From Owenia fusiformis (Eukaryota; Annelida; Polychaeta; Sabellida; Oweniidae), in assembly GCA_903813345.2 (NCBI GenBank), contig CAIIXF020000012.1, positions 17,108,020-17,172,019 of the forward strand: DNA of 64,000 bases. The letters are read 5' to 3'. The position numbers and the translations under genes are program-made. Positions within the stretch are counted from its first letter, which is position 1. Every line of letters starts with the position of its first letter. The notes under the pieces are model-generated. The model saw only the letters and a list, made by a program, of their open reading frames with translations, was not told where the DNA came from and did not search any database. This document shows positions 1-9,991 of the stretch, piece after piece.

Positions 1-1440
1 TTGGAACATTTTTTCTTCGGAACGCAGCAATTCCAGAATGGTTTGGAATGGTTCGGAACATCGTGACTGCGTGTATTAGATTAAAATAATTTGATCATCT
101 AGGCCTATTTGGTAGCGAAAACTTCAAAACTCTTCAAAGAGAAGGAGTAAAAAGAACCTCTTTTGGTACAAAATATTGAAAGAAAAATGCTGTTTTGTGG
201 AGATTCATGGGCCAGAAGTTGTGAAAGGGTAAAATGTCCTTGTTCCGGAACCGAACCGAAATTCTTAATTTTTGTTCTGTGTTCCATTCTGAGGGCATAA
301 TTTCGCAGATCGGAACAAAATCGAGTATCCATGACACCTCTTGTTACAGGGTCACTTTTAATAAGTGCCCATTGGTATTTGATTTGGTATTTTAAATTAG
401 ATATCTGTATTGACACTTAATTTAAAGTTATTTGCCAATTTGCAGTTTATCATTTATAAGATTTGGCATGACACTCAAAGGACACTTTAATACAAGTTTT
501 TGGTCTCAATATGGTATAGTGGCAAACATGTACTTGGTTGTATGGATATAATGTGCGCATGGTGCGGATATTAACAGTCATTTTTTAAATAGTGATATTT
601 AGCAAACTAAGCCATGTTGTGAACTCATTTATATTCAAAGATGATTTCAGGGTCCCCAATAAAAAGGAAATTGTGTATAAATAGGTGTCTACTTCATTCT
701 ATAGCGACACATCAAGCAATAATAGTCCCCGAAGCACATAATGTGAAATAACACAATGTAACAGCCTTCATTCTTTGTTGGTGATCGAGCTGACCTATCA
801 ATACAAATTGTATTTGCATTTTGAAAATTGAAAGATTTCTTTGTGATTTTATACAAAATGGGAAAAATTAATCGAAAATGTGCTGCCTCTATATATAAGC
901 GGTGCAGATTTCCATAAAGTAATGATGTCCAAACCGCTTGTTTAGAGGTAGCACATATCCGATCAATTTTGTTTAATTCACATAGAAAGTTTATGACTTT
1001 CAAAATGCAAAAATAATTTATATCTACTGCAGCAGTAAATGGTGTTTTAAGGCGGCTATTTCAAATCTTTGCTGTGGAGAAAAGATTTATGCTTAGTGTG
1101 TCCTTAAAGAATGAAGAACACAACTATATAAAAACAAAATTTACCTTTTATTGGGTATCCTCAACAAAGGGTGAACATAACTTAGTTACCAACATCGCCT
1201 TAGTTAATTTAATCACAAATTCACATTCAAAAATGACTTAATATCCACATTTCATGCATATTATATATCCGCACCGCTTGTTTTCATAAAGCACAGTCTG
1301 TATAGGGTGATATTACGCATCAAGAGGCATTTCATATTGATTTTGAACATATTTTGAAATACAGTGCATCTTTTTACAATGTGCTACTTATACTATTAAA
1401 ATGTCATCTAGTTAGCCTATTTTAAATATTGTTTAATTGT
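1..1440. other. Upstream flank of zinc-finger unit 1, no gene seen
   Basis: No supported coding exon. From about 480 the sequence matches the flank of the next paralog from about 4138, so it belongs to the zinc-finger tandem duplication unit. A - strand open frame at 689-1003 has a related frame at 4334-4618 (shared ...CIDRSARSPTKNE...). It looks like a passive consequence of duplication. The first 120 bases hold degenerate GGAAC-rich sequence of unknown nature. Confidence 0.6.
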
Positions 1441-1447
1441 ATTTCCA

Positions 1448-1680
1448 GTGCAAGAGAACGTCTAGATGATCAAAAGTACTCTACACTGATGTTCGATTCA
1501 AGTGACTTCCATGTGTAAATGATCAAAAATACTTCACACTGCTGTTCGATTCAAGTGACTTCCATATATTTCCACGAACTTATAAACATATAAGAGGTGA
1601 TGATAGCACAGTGACAAATCAGTTCTCAAGATACTTTTGAAGACATTCAATATTCAGGTATAGTTTAAGATCTTAAGCAT
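1448..1680 (+). promoter_or_regulatory. 5'UTR exon of zinc-finger copy 1 with 54-bp tandem repeat
   Basis: A pyrimidine-rich tract ending in TATTTCCAG (to 1447) reads as a splice acceptor. It is followed by an untranslated stretch leading to the ATG at 1681. Within it a unit of about 54 bp (GATGATCAAAAGTACTC ... CAAGTGACTTCCAT) occurs twice. Homologous leaders precede the other paralogs with different copy numbers. Exon status is inferred from the conserved acceptor; no upstream exon was identified. Confidence 0.45.
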
Positions 1681-3803
1681 ATGGATGACATGGCAGCAGA
1701 GAATGATACAAGGCAAGGTAATGAGGAATATAGTATCAAAGAGGAAATCAAGGATTCGTTTGATGAGGGTAGTATCTCTAGAAATGATGCCACATTGATC
1801 AGGATCAACCATAATGATATCAAACGAGAATTAGATTGTGCAGGTGGCCAAGAAGTGACTGCTTCAATTGACTACAATTCACTCAATATTAAAGAAGAGT
1901 TAAACTGCACAGATGATCTGTCTGATCTTGAAACAAATAAATGTAATGCACCTGTTCAGTTTGAGGATAAGGAATCAGATATCAAAACTGAACTTGGATG
2001 TTCTGTCGATGATAATATCTATGCTGCCAGTATTGACACTGGGGAGAAACCATTCAAATGTGAATATTGTCAGAAATGTTTCATGCTTAAAAAAGTTTTG
2101 AAGCAGCATATCAGGATTCATACTCAAGAGAAACCATTCAAATGTGATCATTGTGGAAATCGTTTCATCCAACAAAACAATTTGAAACGACATATCATGA
2201 CTCATACTGGAGAAAAACCATTCAAATGTGATCATTGTGGAAAGTGTTTCAAACAAGAATCCACTTTGAAAGAGCATATTAGAATTCACAGTGGAGAGAA
2301 ACCATTCAAATGTGAACATTGTGAGAAATGTTTCACCCAACAACACAGTTTAAAACGGCATTTTAGGATTCACAGTGGAGAGAAACCATTCAAATGTGAA
2401 CATTGTGACAAATGTTTCACCAACAACCCAGTTTAAAACGGCATTTTAGGATTCATACTGGAGAGAAACCTTTCAAATGTGAACATTGTGACAAGTGTTT
2501 CGCAGAACGAAGCAATTTGACATATCATATAAACACTCATAATAGAGAGAAATCCTTTAAATGTGAACATTGTGAAAAATGTTTCACCCATCTAAATAAT
2601 TTGAAACAACATAGCAAGATTCATACTAGAGAGAAATCATGTAAATGTAAACATTGTGAGAAACGTTTCATCCATCAAAAACATTTGGAAGTACATATCA
2701 GGATTCATACTACAGAGTTAGACTGCACAGATGATCTGACTGATTTTGAAACAAATAAATGTAATGCACCTGTTCAGTTTGAGGATAAGGAATCAGATAT
2801 CAAAACTGAACTTGGATGTTCAGTTAATGATAATGTCTATGCTGCCAGTATTGACACTGGGGAGAAACCATTTAAATGTGAATATTGTCAGAAATGTTTC
2901 ATGCTTAAAGAAGTTTTGAAGCAGCATATTAGGATTCATACTCAAGAGAAACCATTCAAGTGTGATAATTGTGGAAAGTGTTTCACACAAGACTCCACTT
3001 TGAAAGAGCATATAAGGATTCACAGTGGAGAGACACCATTCAAATGTGAACATTGTGAGAAATGTTTCACCCAACAAAACAGTTTAAAACGGCATTTTAG
3101 GATTCATACTGGAGAGAAACCTTTCAAATGTGAACATTGTGACAAGTGTTTCGCAGATCGAAGCAATTTGACATATCATATTAGGATTCACAGTGGAGAG
3201 AAACCATTCAAATGTGAACATTGCGGGAAATGTTTCACCCAACAAAACAGTTTAAAACGGCATTTTAGGATTCATACTGGAGAGAAACCATTCAAATGTG
3301 AACGTTGTGAGAAATGTTTCACCCAACAAAACATTTTAAAACGGCACTTTAGGATTCATACTGGAGAGAAACCTTTCAAATGTGAACATTGTGACAAGTG
3401 TTTCGCAGAACGAAGCAATTTGACATATCATATAATCACTCATAATGAAGAGAAATCCTTTAAATGTGAAATTTGTGAAAAATGTTTCACCCATCAAAAT
3501 AATTTGAAACAACATAGCAAGATTCATACTAGAGAGAAATCATTTAAATGTAAACATTGTGAGAAACGTTTCATATATCAAAAACATTTGGAAGTACATA
3601 TCAGGATTCATACTAAATCGAAACCATTCAAATGTGAGCATTGTGAGAAATGTTTCACCCAACAAAACAATTTAAAGCGACATATTATGACACATACTGG
3701 AGAGAAACCATTCAAATGTGATCATTGTGAAAAGCGTTTCAGACGCCAACACCATTTATTACAACATATTTGGACTCATAAGAGAGAAGTCATTCAAATG
3801 TGA
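1681..3803 (+). pseudogene. C2H2 zinc-finger gene copy 1, frameshifted and chimeric
   Basis: Probable nuclear DNA-binding protein, broken. The ATG opens an acidic N-terminus ([12 protein letters not shown]) with one copy of the cluster's IKEE/IKRE repeat module. Four full C2H2 fingers follow. In the fifth, one base is missing relative to paralogs (TTCACCAACAACCC instead of TTCACCCAACAAAAC), giving a stop at 2434-2436. The finger frame continues open in another phase to 3803 with about 14 more fingers. At about 2718-2850 a second copy of the linker that normally precedes finger 1 (ELDCTDDL...NDNVYAAS) interrupts the array. The locus therefore looks like a fusion of two paralogs by unequal crossover. 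The -1 shift could be an assembly error. If real, only a protein of about 251 residues is made. Confidence 0.8.
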
Positions 3804-4098
3804 TCATAATAAGAAATGTTTCACCCAACAAAACAGTTTAAAATGGCATTTTAGGATTCATACTAGAGAGTAACCTGTCAAATGTGAATATTGTGACAAG
3901 TGATTTGCACATAAAAATAATTTGACATATCATATAATCACTCATAATGGTGAGAAATCCTTTGAATGTGAACACTATGAAAAATGTTTCACCAAGATTC
4001 ACACTGGAGAGAAACCATTCAAATGTGAAAATTCTGAGAAGTCTTTCAGACGACAGCACCATGTATTGTTTAGACACAAACATTCAAAAGTAACATAG
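3804..4098 (+). pseudogene. Zinc-finger relics after copy 1
   Basis: Decayed finger sequence continues past the stop in another frame (FTQQNSLKWHFRIH, then stops inside the next two fingers). The last recognisable piece is a finger-like ...EKSFRRQHH. It is the ancestral 3' end of the array and no longer readable. Confidence 0.75.
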
Positions 4099-5140
4099 TT
4101 TTCTAACATAGATATCTATGGTCACAATATCTAACTTTAATACAAGTTTTTGGTCTCAATATGGTATAGGGGCATACTTGGGTGTATGGATATAATGTGC
4201 ACATGGTGCGAATATTAACAGTCATTTTTTGAATTTGTGATATTTCGCAAACTAAACCATGTTGTGAACTCATTTATATTCAAAGATGATTACAGGGTCC
4301 CCAATAAAAAGGAAATTGTGTATAGATAGGTGTCTACTTCATTCTATAGCGACACATCAGGCAATAATCGTCTCCAAAGCACATAATTTGAAATAACACA
4401 GTGTAACAGCATTCATTCTTTGTTGGTGATCGAGCTGACCTATCAATACAAATTGTATTTGCATTTTGGAAATCGAAAGGTTTCTTTGTGATTTTATACA
4501 AAATGGGAAACATTAATCGAAAATGTGCTGCCTCTATATAAGCAATGCAGATTTCCATAAAGTAATGATATCCAAACCGCTTGTTTAGAGGTAGCACATA
4601 TTCAATAAATGTTTTCAATTTTGTTTAATTCACATAGAAAGTTAATGACTTTCAAAATGCAAAAATAATTTATATCAATTGGTCATCTCGATCACAAATG
4701 CTGAATGATGGCTTTAAATGGTGTATTAAGGCGTCAATTTCAAATTCTTTGCTATGGAGAAAAGATTTATGCTTAGTGTGTCCTTAAAGAATGAGGAACA
4801 CAACTATACAAAACAAAAGTTTCCTTTTACTGGGTATCCTCTACAAAGGATGAACATAACTGAGTTACCAACATCGCCTTAGTTAATGGAATCACAAATT
4901 CAAATTCAAAAATGACTGTTAATATCCGCATCTTGCGCACATTATATCCGCACCACTTGTTTTCATATAGCACAGTTTGTATTACTGTATTATAAGGGTG
5001 AAATTACGCATTAGAGGCATTTCATATTGATTTTGAACATATTTTGAAATACAGTGTATCTTTTTACAATGTGCTTCTTATACTATTAGAATGAAATAGA
5101 ATATCATCTAGTTAGCCTATTTTAAATATTGTTTAATTGT
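4099..5140. repeat. Duplicated intergenic flank of zinc-finger unit 2
   Basis: Matches 480-1440 over most of its length, including TTTGGTCTCAATATGGTATA and the later CATAAC..GTTACCAACATCGCC segment. This gives a tandem period near 3.66 kb between copies 1 and 2. No coding exon is supported. It contains an empty LINE target site near 5092-5103 (see the LINE fragment at 7373). Confidence 0.7.
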
Positions 5141-5146
5141 ATTTCC

Positions 5147-5380
5147 AGTGCAAGAGAACGTCTAGATGATCAAAAGTACTCTACACTGCTGTTCGATTCA
5201 AGTGATTTCCATGTGTAGATGATCAAAAGTACTCTACACTGCTGTTCGATTCAAGTGACTTCCATATATTTCCACGAACATATAAACATATAAGAGGTGA
5301 TGATAGCACAGTGACAAATCAGTTCTCAAGATACTTTTGAAGACATTCAATATTCAGGTATAGTTTAAGATCTTAAGCAT
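5147..5380 (+). promoter_or_regulatory. 5'UTR exon of zinc-finger copy 2 with 54-bp repeat x2
   Basis: Same acceptor (TATTTCCAG) and leader as in copy 1, with two 54-bp units. The leader runs into the ATG at 5381. Confidence 0.45.
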
Positions 5381-6433
5381 ATGGATGACATGGCAGCAGA
5401 GAATGATACAAGGCAATGTAATGAGGAATATAGTATCAAAGAGGAAATCAAGGATTCGTTTGATGAGGGTAGTATCTCTAGAAATGATGCCACATTGATC
5501 AGGATCAACCATAATGATATCAAACGAGAATTAGATTGTGCAGGTGGCCGAGAAGTGACTGCTTCAATTGACTACAATTCACTCAATATTAAAGAAGAGT
5601 TAAACTGCACAGATGATCTGTCTGATCTTGAAACAAATAAATGTAACGCACCTGTTCAGTTTGAGGATAAGGAATCAGATATCAAAACTGAACTTGGATG
5701 TTCTGTCGATGATAATATCTATGCTGCCAGTATTGACACTGGGGAGAAACCATTCAAATGTGAATATTGTCAGAAATGTTTCATGCTTAAAAAAGTTTTG
5801 AAGCAGCATATCAGGATTCATACTCAAGAGAAACCATTCAAATGTGATCATTGTGGAAAGTGTTTCACACAAGACTCCACTTTGAAAGAGCATATTAGGA
5901 TTCATAGTGGAGAGAAACCATTCAAATGTGAACATTGTGAGAAATGTTTCACCCAACAAAACAGTTTAAAACGGCATTTTAGGATTCATACTGGAGAGAA
6001 ACCTTTCAAATGTGAACATTGTGACAAGTGTTTCGCAGGTCGAAGCAATTTGACATATCATATAATCACTCATAATGAAGAGAAATCCTTTAAATGTGAA
6101 CATTGTGAAAAATGTTTCACCCATCAAAATAATTTGAAACAACATAGCAAGATTCATACTGGAGAGAAATCATTTAAATGTAAACATTGTGAGAAATGTT
6201 TCATCCATCAAAACAATTTAAAACGACATATCATGACACATACTGGAGAGAAACCATTCAAATGTGATCATTGTGAGAAATGTTTCACCCAACAAAACAA
6301 TTTAAAACGACATATCATGACACATACTGGAGAGAAACCATTCAAATGTGATCATTGTGAAAAGTGTTTCAGACGCCAACACCATTTATTACAACATATC
6401 AGGACTCATAAGAGAGAAGTCATTCAAATTTGA
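5381..6433 (+). CDS. C2H2 zinc-finger protein, paralog 2 (intact, 350 aa)
   Basis: Likely nuclear sequence-specific DNA-binding protein. The ATG context is identical to copy 1. Residues 1 to about 120 are acidic, with one repeat module and four psi-K-x-E sites (IKEE, IKRE, IKEE, IKTE). Eight C2H2 fingers of the C-x2-C-x12-H-x3-H type follow to about residue 340, joined by TGEKP linkers and variants (TQEKP, SGEKP, NEEKS). Helix cores run in order [64 protein letters not shown]. The frame ends at HKREVIQI because of a two-base loss in the linker, shared by several paralogs; more fingers follow out of frame. No KRAB, ZAD, SCAN or BTB domain is recognisable. Targets cannot be assigned. Confidence 0.85.
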   Translation: MDDMAAENDTRQCNEEYSIKEEIKDSFDEGSISRNDATLIRINHNDIKRELDCAGGREVTASIDYNSLNIKEELNCTDDLSDLETNKCNAPVQFEDKESDIKTELGCSVDDNIYAASIDTGEKPFKCEYCQKCFMLKKVLKQHIRIHTQEKPFKCDHCGKCFTQDSTLKEHIRIHSGEKPFKCEHCEKCFTQQNSLKRHFRIHTGEKPFKCEHCDKCFAGRSNLTYHIITHNEEKSFKCEHCEKCFTHQNNLKQHSKIHTGEKSFKCKHCEKCFIHQNNLKRHIMTHTGEKPFKCDHCEKCFTQQNNLKRHIMTHTGEKPFKCDHCEKCFRRQHHLLQHIRTHKREVIQI

Positions 6434-7150
6434 TCATAATGAGAAATGTTTCACCCAACAAAACAGTTTAAAATGGCATTTTAGGATTCATACTGGAGAG
6501 AAACCTTTCAAATGTGAACATTGTGACAAGTGTTTCGCAGGTCGAAGCAATTTGACATATCATATAATCACTCATAATGGAGAGAAATCCTTTAAATGTG
6601 AACATTGTGAAAAATGTTTCACCCATCAAAGTAATTTGAAACAACATAGCAAGATTCATACTGGAGAGAAACCATTCAAATGTAAACATTGTGAGAAATG
6701 TTTCGTCCATCAAAACAATTTGGAAGTACATATCAGGATTCATACTAGATCGAAACCATTCAAACGTGATCATTGTGAGAAATGTTTCACCCAACAAATC
6801 AATTTAAAACGACATATCATGACACATACTGGAGAGAAACCATTCAAATGTGATCATTGTGAAAAGCATTTCAGACGCCAACACCATTTATTACAACATA
6901 TCGGGACTCATAAGAGAGAAGTCATTCAAATGTGATCATAATAAGAAATGTTTCACCCAACAAAACAGTTTAAAATGGCATTTTAGGATTCATATTTATA
7001 CTAGAGAGAAACCTGCCAAATGTGAATATTGTGACAAGTGTTTTGCACAACAAAATAACTTGACATATCATATAATCACTCATAATGGTGAGAAATCCTT
7101 TGAATGTGAACATTGTGAAAAAAGTTGTGAAAAACATAACTTAGTTACCA
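6434..7150 (+). pseudogene. Second finger block after paralog 2, out of frame
   Basis: Six to seven fingers (TQQNSLKW, AGRSNLTY, THQSNLKQ, VHQNNLEV, TQQINLKR, RRQHHLLQ) lie in the next frame and end at 6935 with the same HKREVIQM stop. A third stretch (6936-7150) holds fingers that have lost a zinc ligand (CDHNKKCF) and then runs into untranslated-region-like sequence. The block duplicates the 3' half of the gene, including its terminal frameshift. No start codon context of its own is evident. Confidence 0.75.
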
Positions 7151-7372
7151 ACATTGCCTTAGTTAATGGAATCACAAATTCACATTCAAAAATGACTGTC
7201 AATACCCGTATTTTGTGCACATTATACTGCACCGCTTGTTTTCATATAGCACAGTCTGTATATGGTGATATTACGCATCAAGAGGCATTTCATATTGATT
7301 TTGAACATATTTTGAAATACAGTGTATCTTCTTTTCACAATGTGCTTCTTATACTATTAGAATGAAATAGAA

Positions 7373-7806
7373 CTTTGTCAATGTAAATTCACCTAAATGT
7401 ATATGTGGTGACAAAAGTGAAACAACAAAACATGTAATATTTTCTTGTCCCATTAGACAACCATTCTACATAAGCTTTGAACAGAAGCTTTTTGATTAAC
7501 TTCCGAACTACAGGCATTTATGCAAAATAGACAAGATAAACTTGACTTATTTCTCTTTGGTCACCCATCTGTTTCTCTTAGTAAGAACCATGAAATACTT
7601 GCATCCAGTGCTCTGTTTATCAGACAGTGTTTCGAAAGATCCCAGGCAGTTTAAGCCTTTTACCATTTAGGCTTACAATTTTTATGTTTACCCCTTATAT
7701 AAGTATTCTATATGTGGCTAATAATGCTTTAAGCCTAGCCGCAGCACTATATTGTACTTTCTATATCATATAAATAAATATATATAAAAAAAAAAATAAA
7801 TAAAAA
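7373..7806 (+). mobile_element. 5'-truncated LINE 3' end inserted between paralogs 2 and 3
   Basis: The conceptual translation includes a C-terminal non-LTR retrotransposon motif (CICGDKSETTKHVIFSCP). It closely resembles the C-terminus of the larger LINE at 18138-21185 (CACGHINETTTHVFFSCP). It ends in an A-rich tail and is flanked by AAATAGAA at 7365-7372 and 7807-7814. Paralogous flanks at 5092-5103 and 9640-9655 lack the insert, giving a pre-integration site. Confidence 0.85.
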
Positions 7807-7860
7807 AAATAGAATGTCATCTAGTTAGCCTATTTTAAATATTGTTTAATTGTATTTCCA

Positions 7861-8049
7861 GGGCAAGAGAACATCTAGACGATCAAAAGTACTCTACACT
7901 GCTGTTAGCTTCAAGTAACTTTCATATATTTCCACGAACATATAAACATATAAGAGGTGATGATAGCACAGTGACAAATCAGTTCTCTAGATACTTTTGA
8001 AGACATTCAATATTCAGGTATAGTTTAAGATCTTAAGAATATTGATGAC
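7861..8049 (+). promoter_or_regulatory. 5'UTR leader of zinc-finger paralog 3, one 54-bp unit
   Basis: Homologous to the leaders of copies 1, 2 and 4, with only one repeat unit. The upstream ATG used in copies 1 and 2 is ATT here, so translation should begin at the ATG at 8050 (MAAEN). Confidence 0.45.
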
Positions 8050-9249
8050 ATGGCAGCAGAGAATGATACAAGGCAAGGTAATGAGGAACATAGTATCAAA
8101 GAGGAAATCAAGGATTCGTTTGATGAGGATAGTATCTATAGAAATGATGCCACATTGATCAGGATCAACCATAATGATATCAAACGAGAATTAGATTGTG
8201 CAGGTGGCCAAGAAGTGACTGCTTCAATTGACTACAATTCACTCAATATTAAAGAAGAAATCAAGGAATCATTTGATGAGGACTGTATTGCTACAAATGA
8301 TGCCACATTGCTGAACAGGATCAGCCATAATGATATCAAACGAGAATTAGATTGTGCAGGTGGCCAAGAAGTGACTGCTTCAATTGACTATAATTCACTC
8401 AATATTAAAGAAGAGTTAAACTGCACAGATGATCTGTCTGATCTTGAAACAAATAAATGTAATGCACCTGTTCAGTTTGAGGATAAGGAATCAGATATCA
8501 AAGCTGAACTTGGATGTTCTGTCGATGATAATATCTATGCTGCCAGTGCTCACACTGGAGAGAAACCATTCAAATGTGAATATTGTCAGAAATGTTTCAT
8601 GCTTAAAAAAGTTTTGAAGCAGCATATCAGGATTCATACTAAAGAGAAACCATTCAAGTGTGATAATTGTAGAAAGTGTTTCACACAAGACTCCGCTTTG
8701 AAAGAGCATATTAGGATTCACAGTGGAGAGAAACCATTCAAATGTGAACATTGTGAGAAATGTTTCACCCAACAAAATAGTTTAAAACGTCATTTTAGGA
8801 TTCATACTGGAGAGAAACCTTTCAAATGTGAACATTGTGACAAGTGTTTCGCAGGTCGAAGCAATTTGACATATCATATAATCACTCATAATGGAGAGAC
8901 ATCCTTTAAATGTGAACATTGTGAAAAATGTTTCACCCATCAAAATAATTTGAAACAACATAGCAAGATTCATACTGGAGAGAAATCATTTAAATGTAAA
9001 CATTGTGAGAAATGTTTCATCCATCAAAACAATTTAAAACGACATATCATGACACATACTGGAGAGAAACCATTCAAATGTGATCATTGTGAGAAATGTT
9101 TCACCCAACAAAACAATTTAAAACGACATATCATGACACATACTGGAGAGAAACCATTCAAATGTGATCATTGTGAAAAGCATTTCAGACGCCAACACCA
9201 TTTATTACAACATATAGGGACTCATAAGAGAGAAGTCATTCAAATGTGA
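8050..9249 (+). CDS. C2H2 zinc-finger protein, paralog 3 (intact, 399 aa)
   Basis: Probable nuclear DNA-binding protein. The start is three codons downstream of the copy 1/2 start, because the first ATG is mutated. The N-terminus carries two tandem copies of the 52-residue acidic module and six psi-K-x-E sites (IKEE, IKRE, IKAE types). Eight fingers follow in the same order as paralog 2, with changes such as TQDSALKE in finger 2. A CDNCRKC finger keeps its cysteines. The frame ends at HKREVIQM through the shared linker deletion. This is one of the least damaged members of the cluster. Confidence 0.85.
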   Translation: MAAENDTRQGNEEHSIKEEIKDSFDEDSIYRNDATLIRINHNDIKRELDCAGGQEVTASIDYNSLNIKEEIKESFDEDCIATNDATLLNRISHNDIKRELDCAGGQEVTASIDYNSLNIKEELNCTDDLSDLETNKCNAPVQFEDKESDIKAELGCSVDDNIYAASAHTGEKPFKCEYCQKCFMLKKVLKQHIRIHTKEKPFKCDNCRKCFTQDSALKEHIRIHSGEKPFKCEHCEKCFTQQNSLKRHFRIHTGEKPFKCEHCDKCFAGRSNLTYHIITHNGETSFKCEHCEKCFTHQNNLKQHSKIHTGEKSFKCKHCEKCFIHQNNLKRHIMTHTGEKPFKCDHCEKCFTQQNNLKRHIMTHTGEKPFKCDHCEKHFRRQHHLLQHIGTHKREVIQM

Positions 9250-9580
9250 TCATAATAAGAAATGTTTCACCCAACAAAACAGTTTAAAATGGCATTTTAG
9301 GATTTATATTTATACTAGAGAGAAACCATTCAAATGTGATCATTGTGACAAGTGTTTTGCACAACAAAATAACTTGACACATCATATAATCACTCATAAT
9401 GGTGAGAAATCCTTTGAATGTGAACATTGTGAAAAAAGTTGTGAAAAACATAACTTAGTTACCAACATTGCCTTAGTTAATGGAATCACAAATTCACATT
9501 CAAAAATGACTGTCAATACCCGTATTTTGTGCACATTATACTGCACCGCTTGTTTTCATATAGCACAGTCTGTATAGGGT
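9250..9580 (+). pseudogene. Finger relics after paralog 3
   Basis: Out-of-frame remnants: a finger with a lost Cys (CDHNKKCF), one intact-looking finger (DKCFAQQNNLTH) and a tail (EKHNLVTNIALVNG) that is fused intergenic sequence. The same fusion of finger remnant to flank is present at 7120-7180, so the deletion creating it preceded the duplication. Confidence 0.65.
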
Positions 9581-9698
9581 GATATTACGCATCGAGAGGC
9601 AAGTGTATCTTTTCACAATGTGCTTCTTATACTTTTAGAATGAAATAGAAGGTCATCTAGTTAGCCTATTTTAAATATTGTTTAATTGTATTTCCAGT

Positions 9699-9991
9699 GC
9701 AAGAGAACGTCTAGATGATCAAAAGTACTCTACACTGCTGTTCGATTCAAGTGACTTCCATGTGTAGATGATTAAAAGTACTCTACACTGCTGTTCGATT
9801 CAAGTGACTTCCATGTGTAGATGATCAAAAGTACTCTACACTGCTGTTCGATTCAAGTGACTTCCATATATTTCCACGAACATATAAACATATAAGAGGT
9901 GATGATAGCACAGTGACAAATCAGTTCTCAAGATACTTTTGAAGACATTCAATATTCAGGTATAGTTTAAGATCTTAAGAATATTGATGAC
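9699..9991 (+). promoter_or_regulatory. 5'UTR leader of zinc-finger copy 4, three 54-bp units
   Basis: The acceptor TATTTCCAG is followed by three tandem copies of the GATGAT(C/T)AAAAGTACTC...TTCCAT unit. The first ATG is again ATT. The first usable ATG is at 9992. Confidence 0.45.

Noticed and set aside
689-1003. - strand frame conserved with 4334-4618
   Set aside because: Both lie in a recent duplication, so similarity is expected without selection. Start regions differ and no homology is recognised.
1975-9000. Many - strand frames with repeated [13 protein letters not shown]
   Set aside because: Antisense translation of the repeated finger and linker codons; length follows from lack of stops in the repeat.
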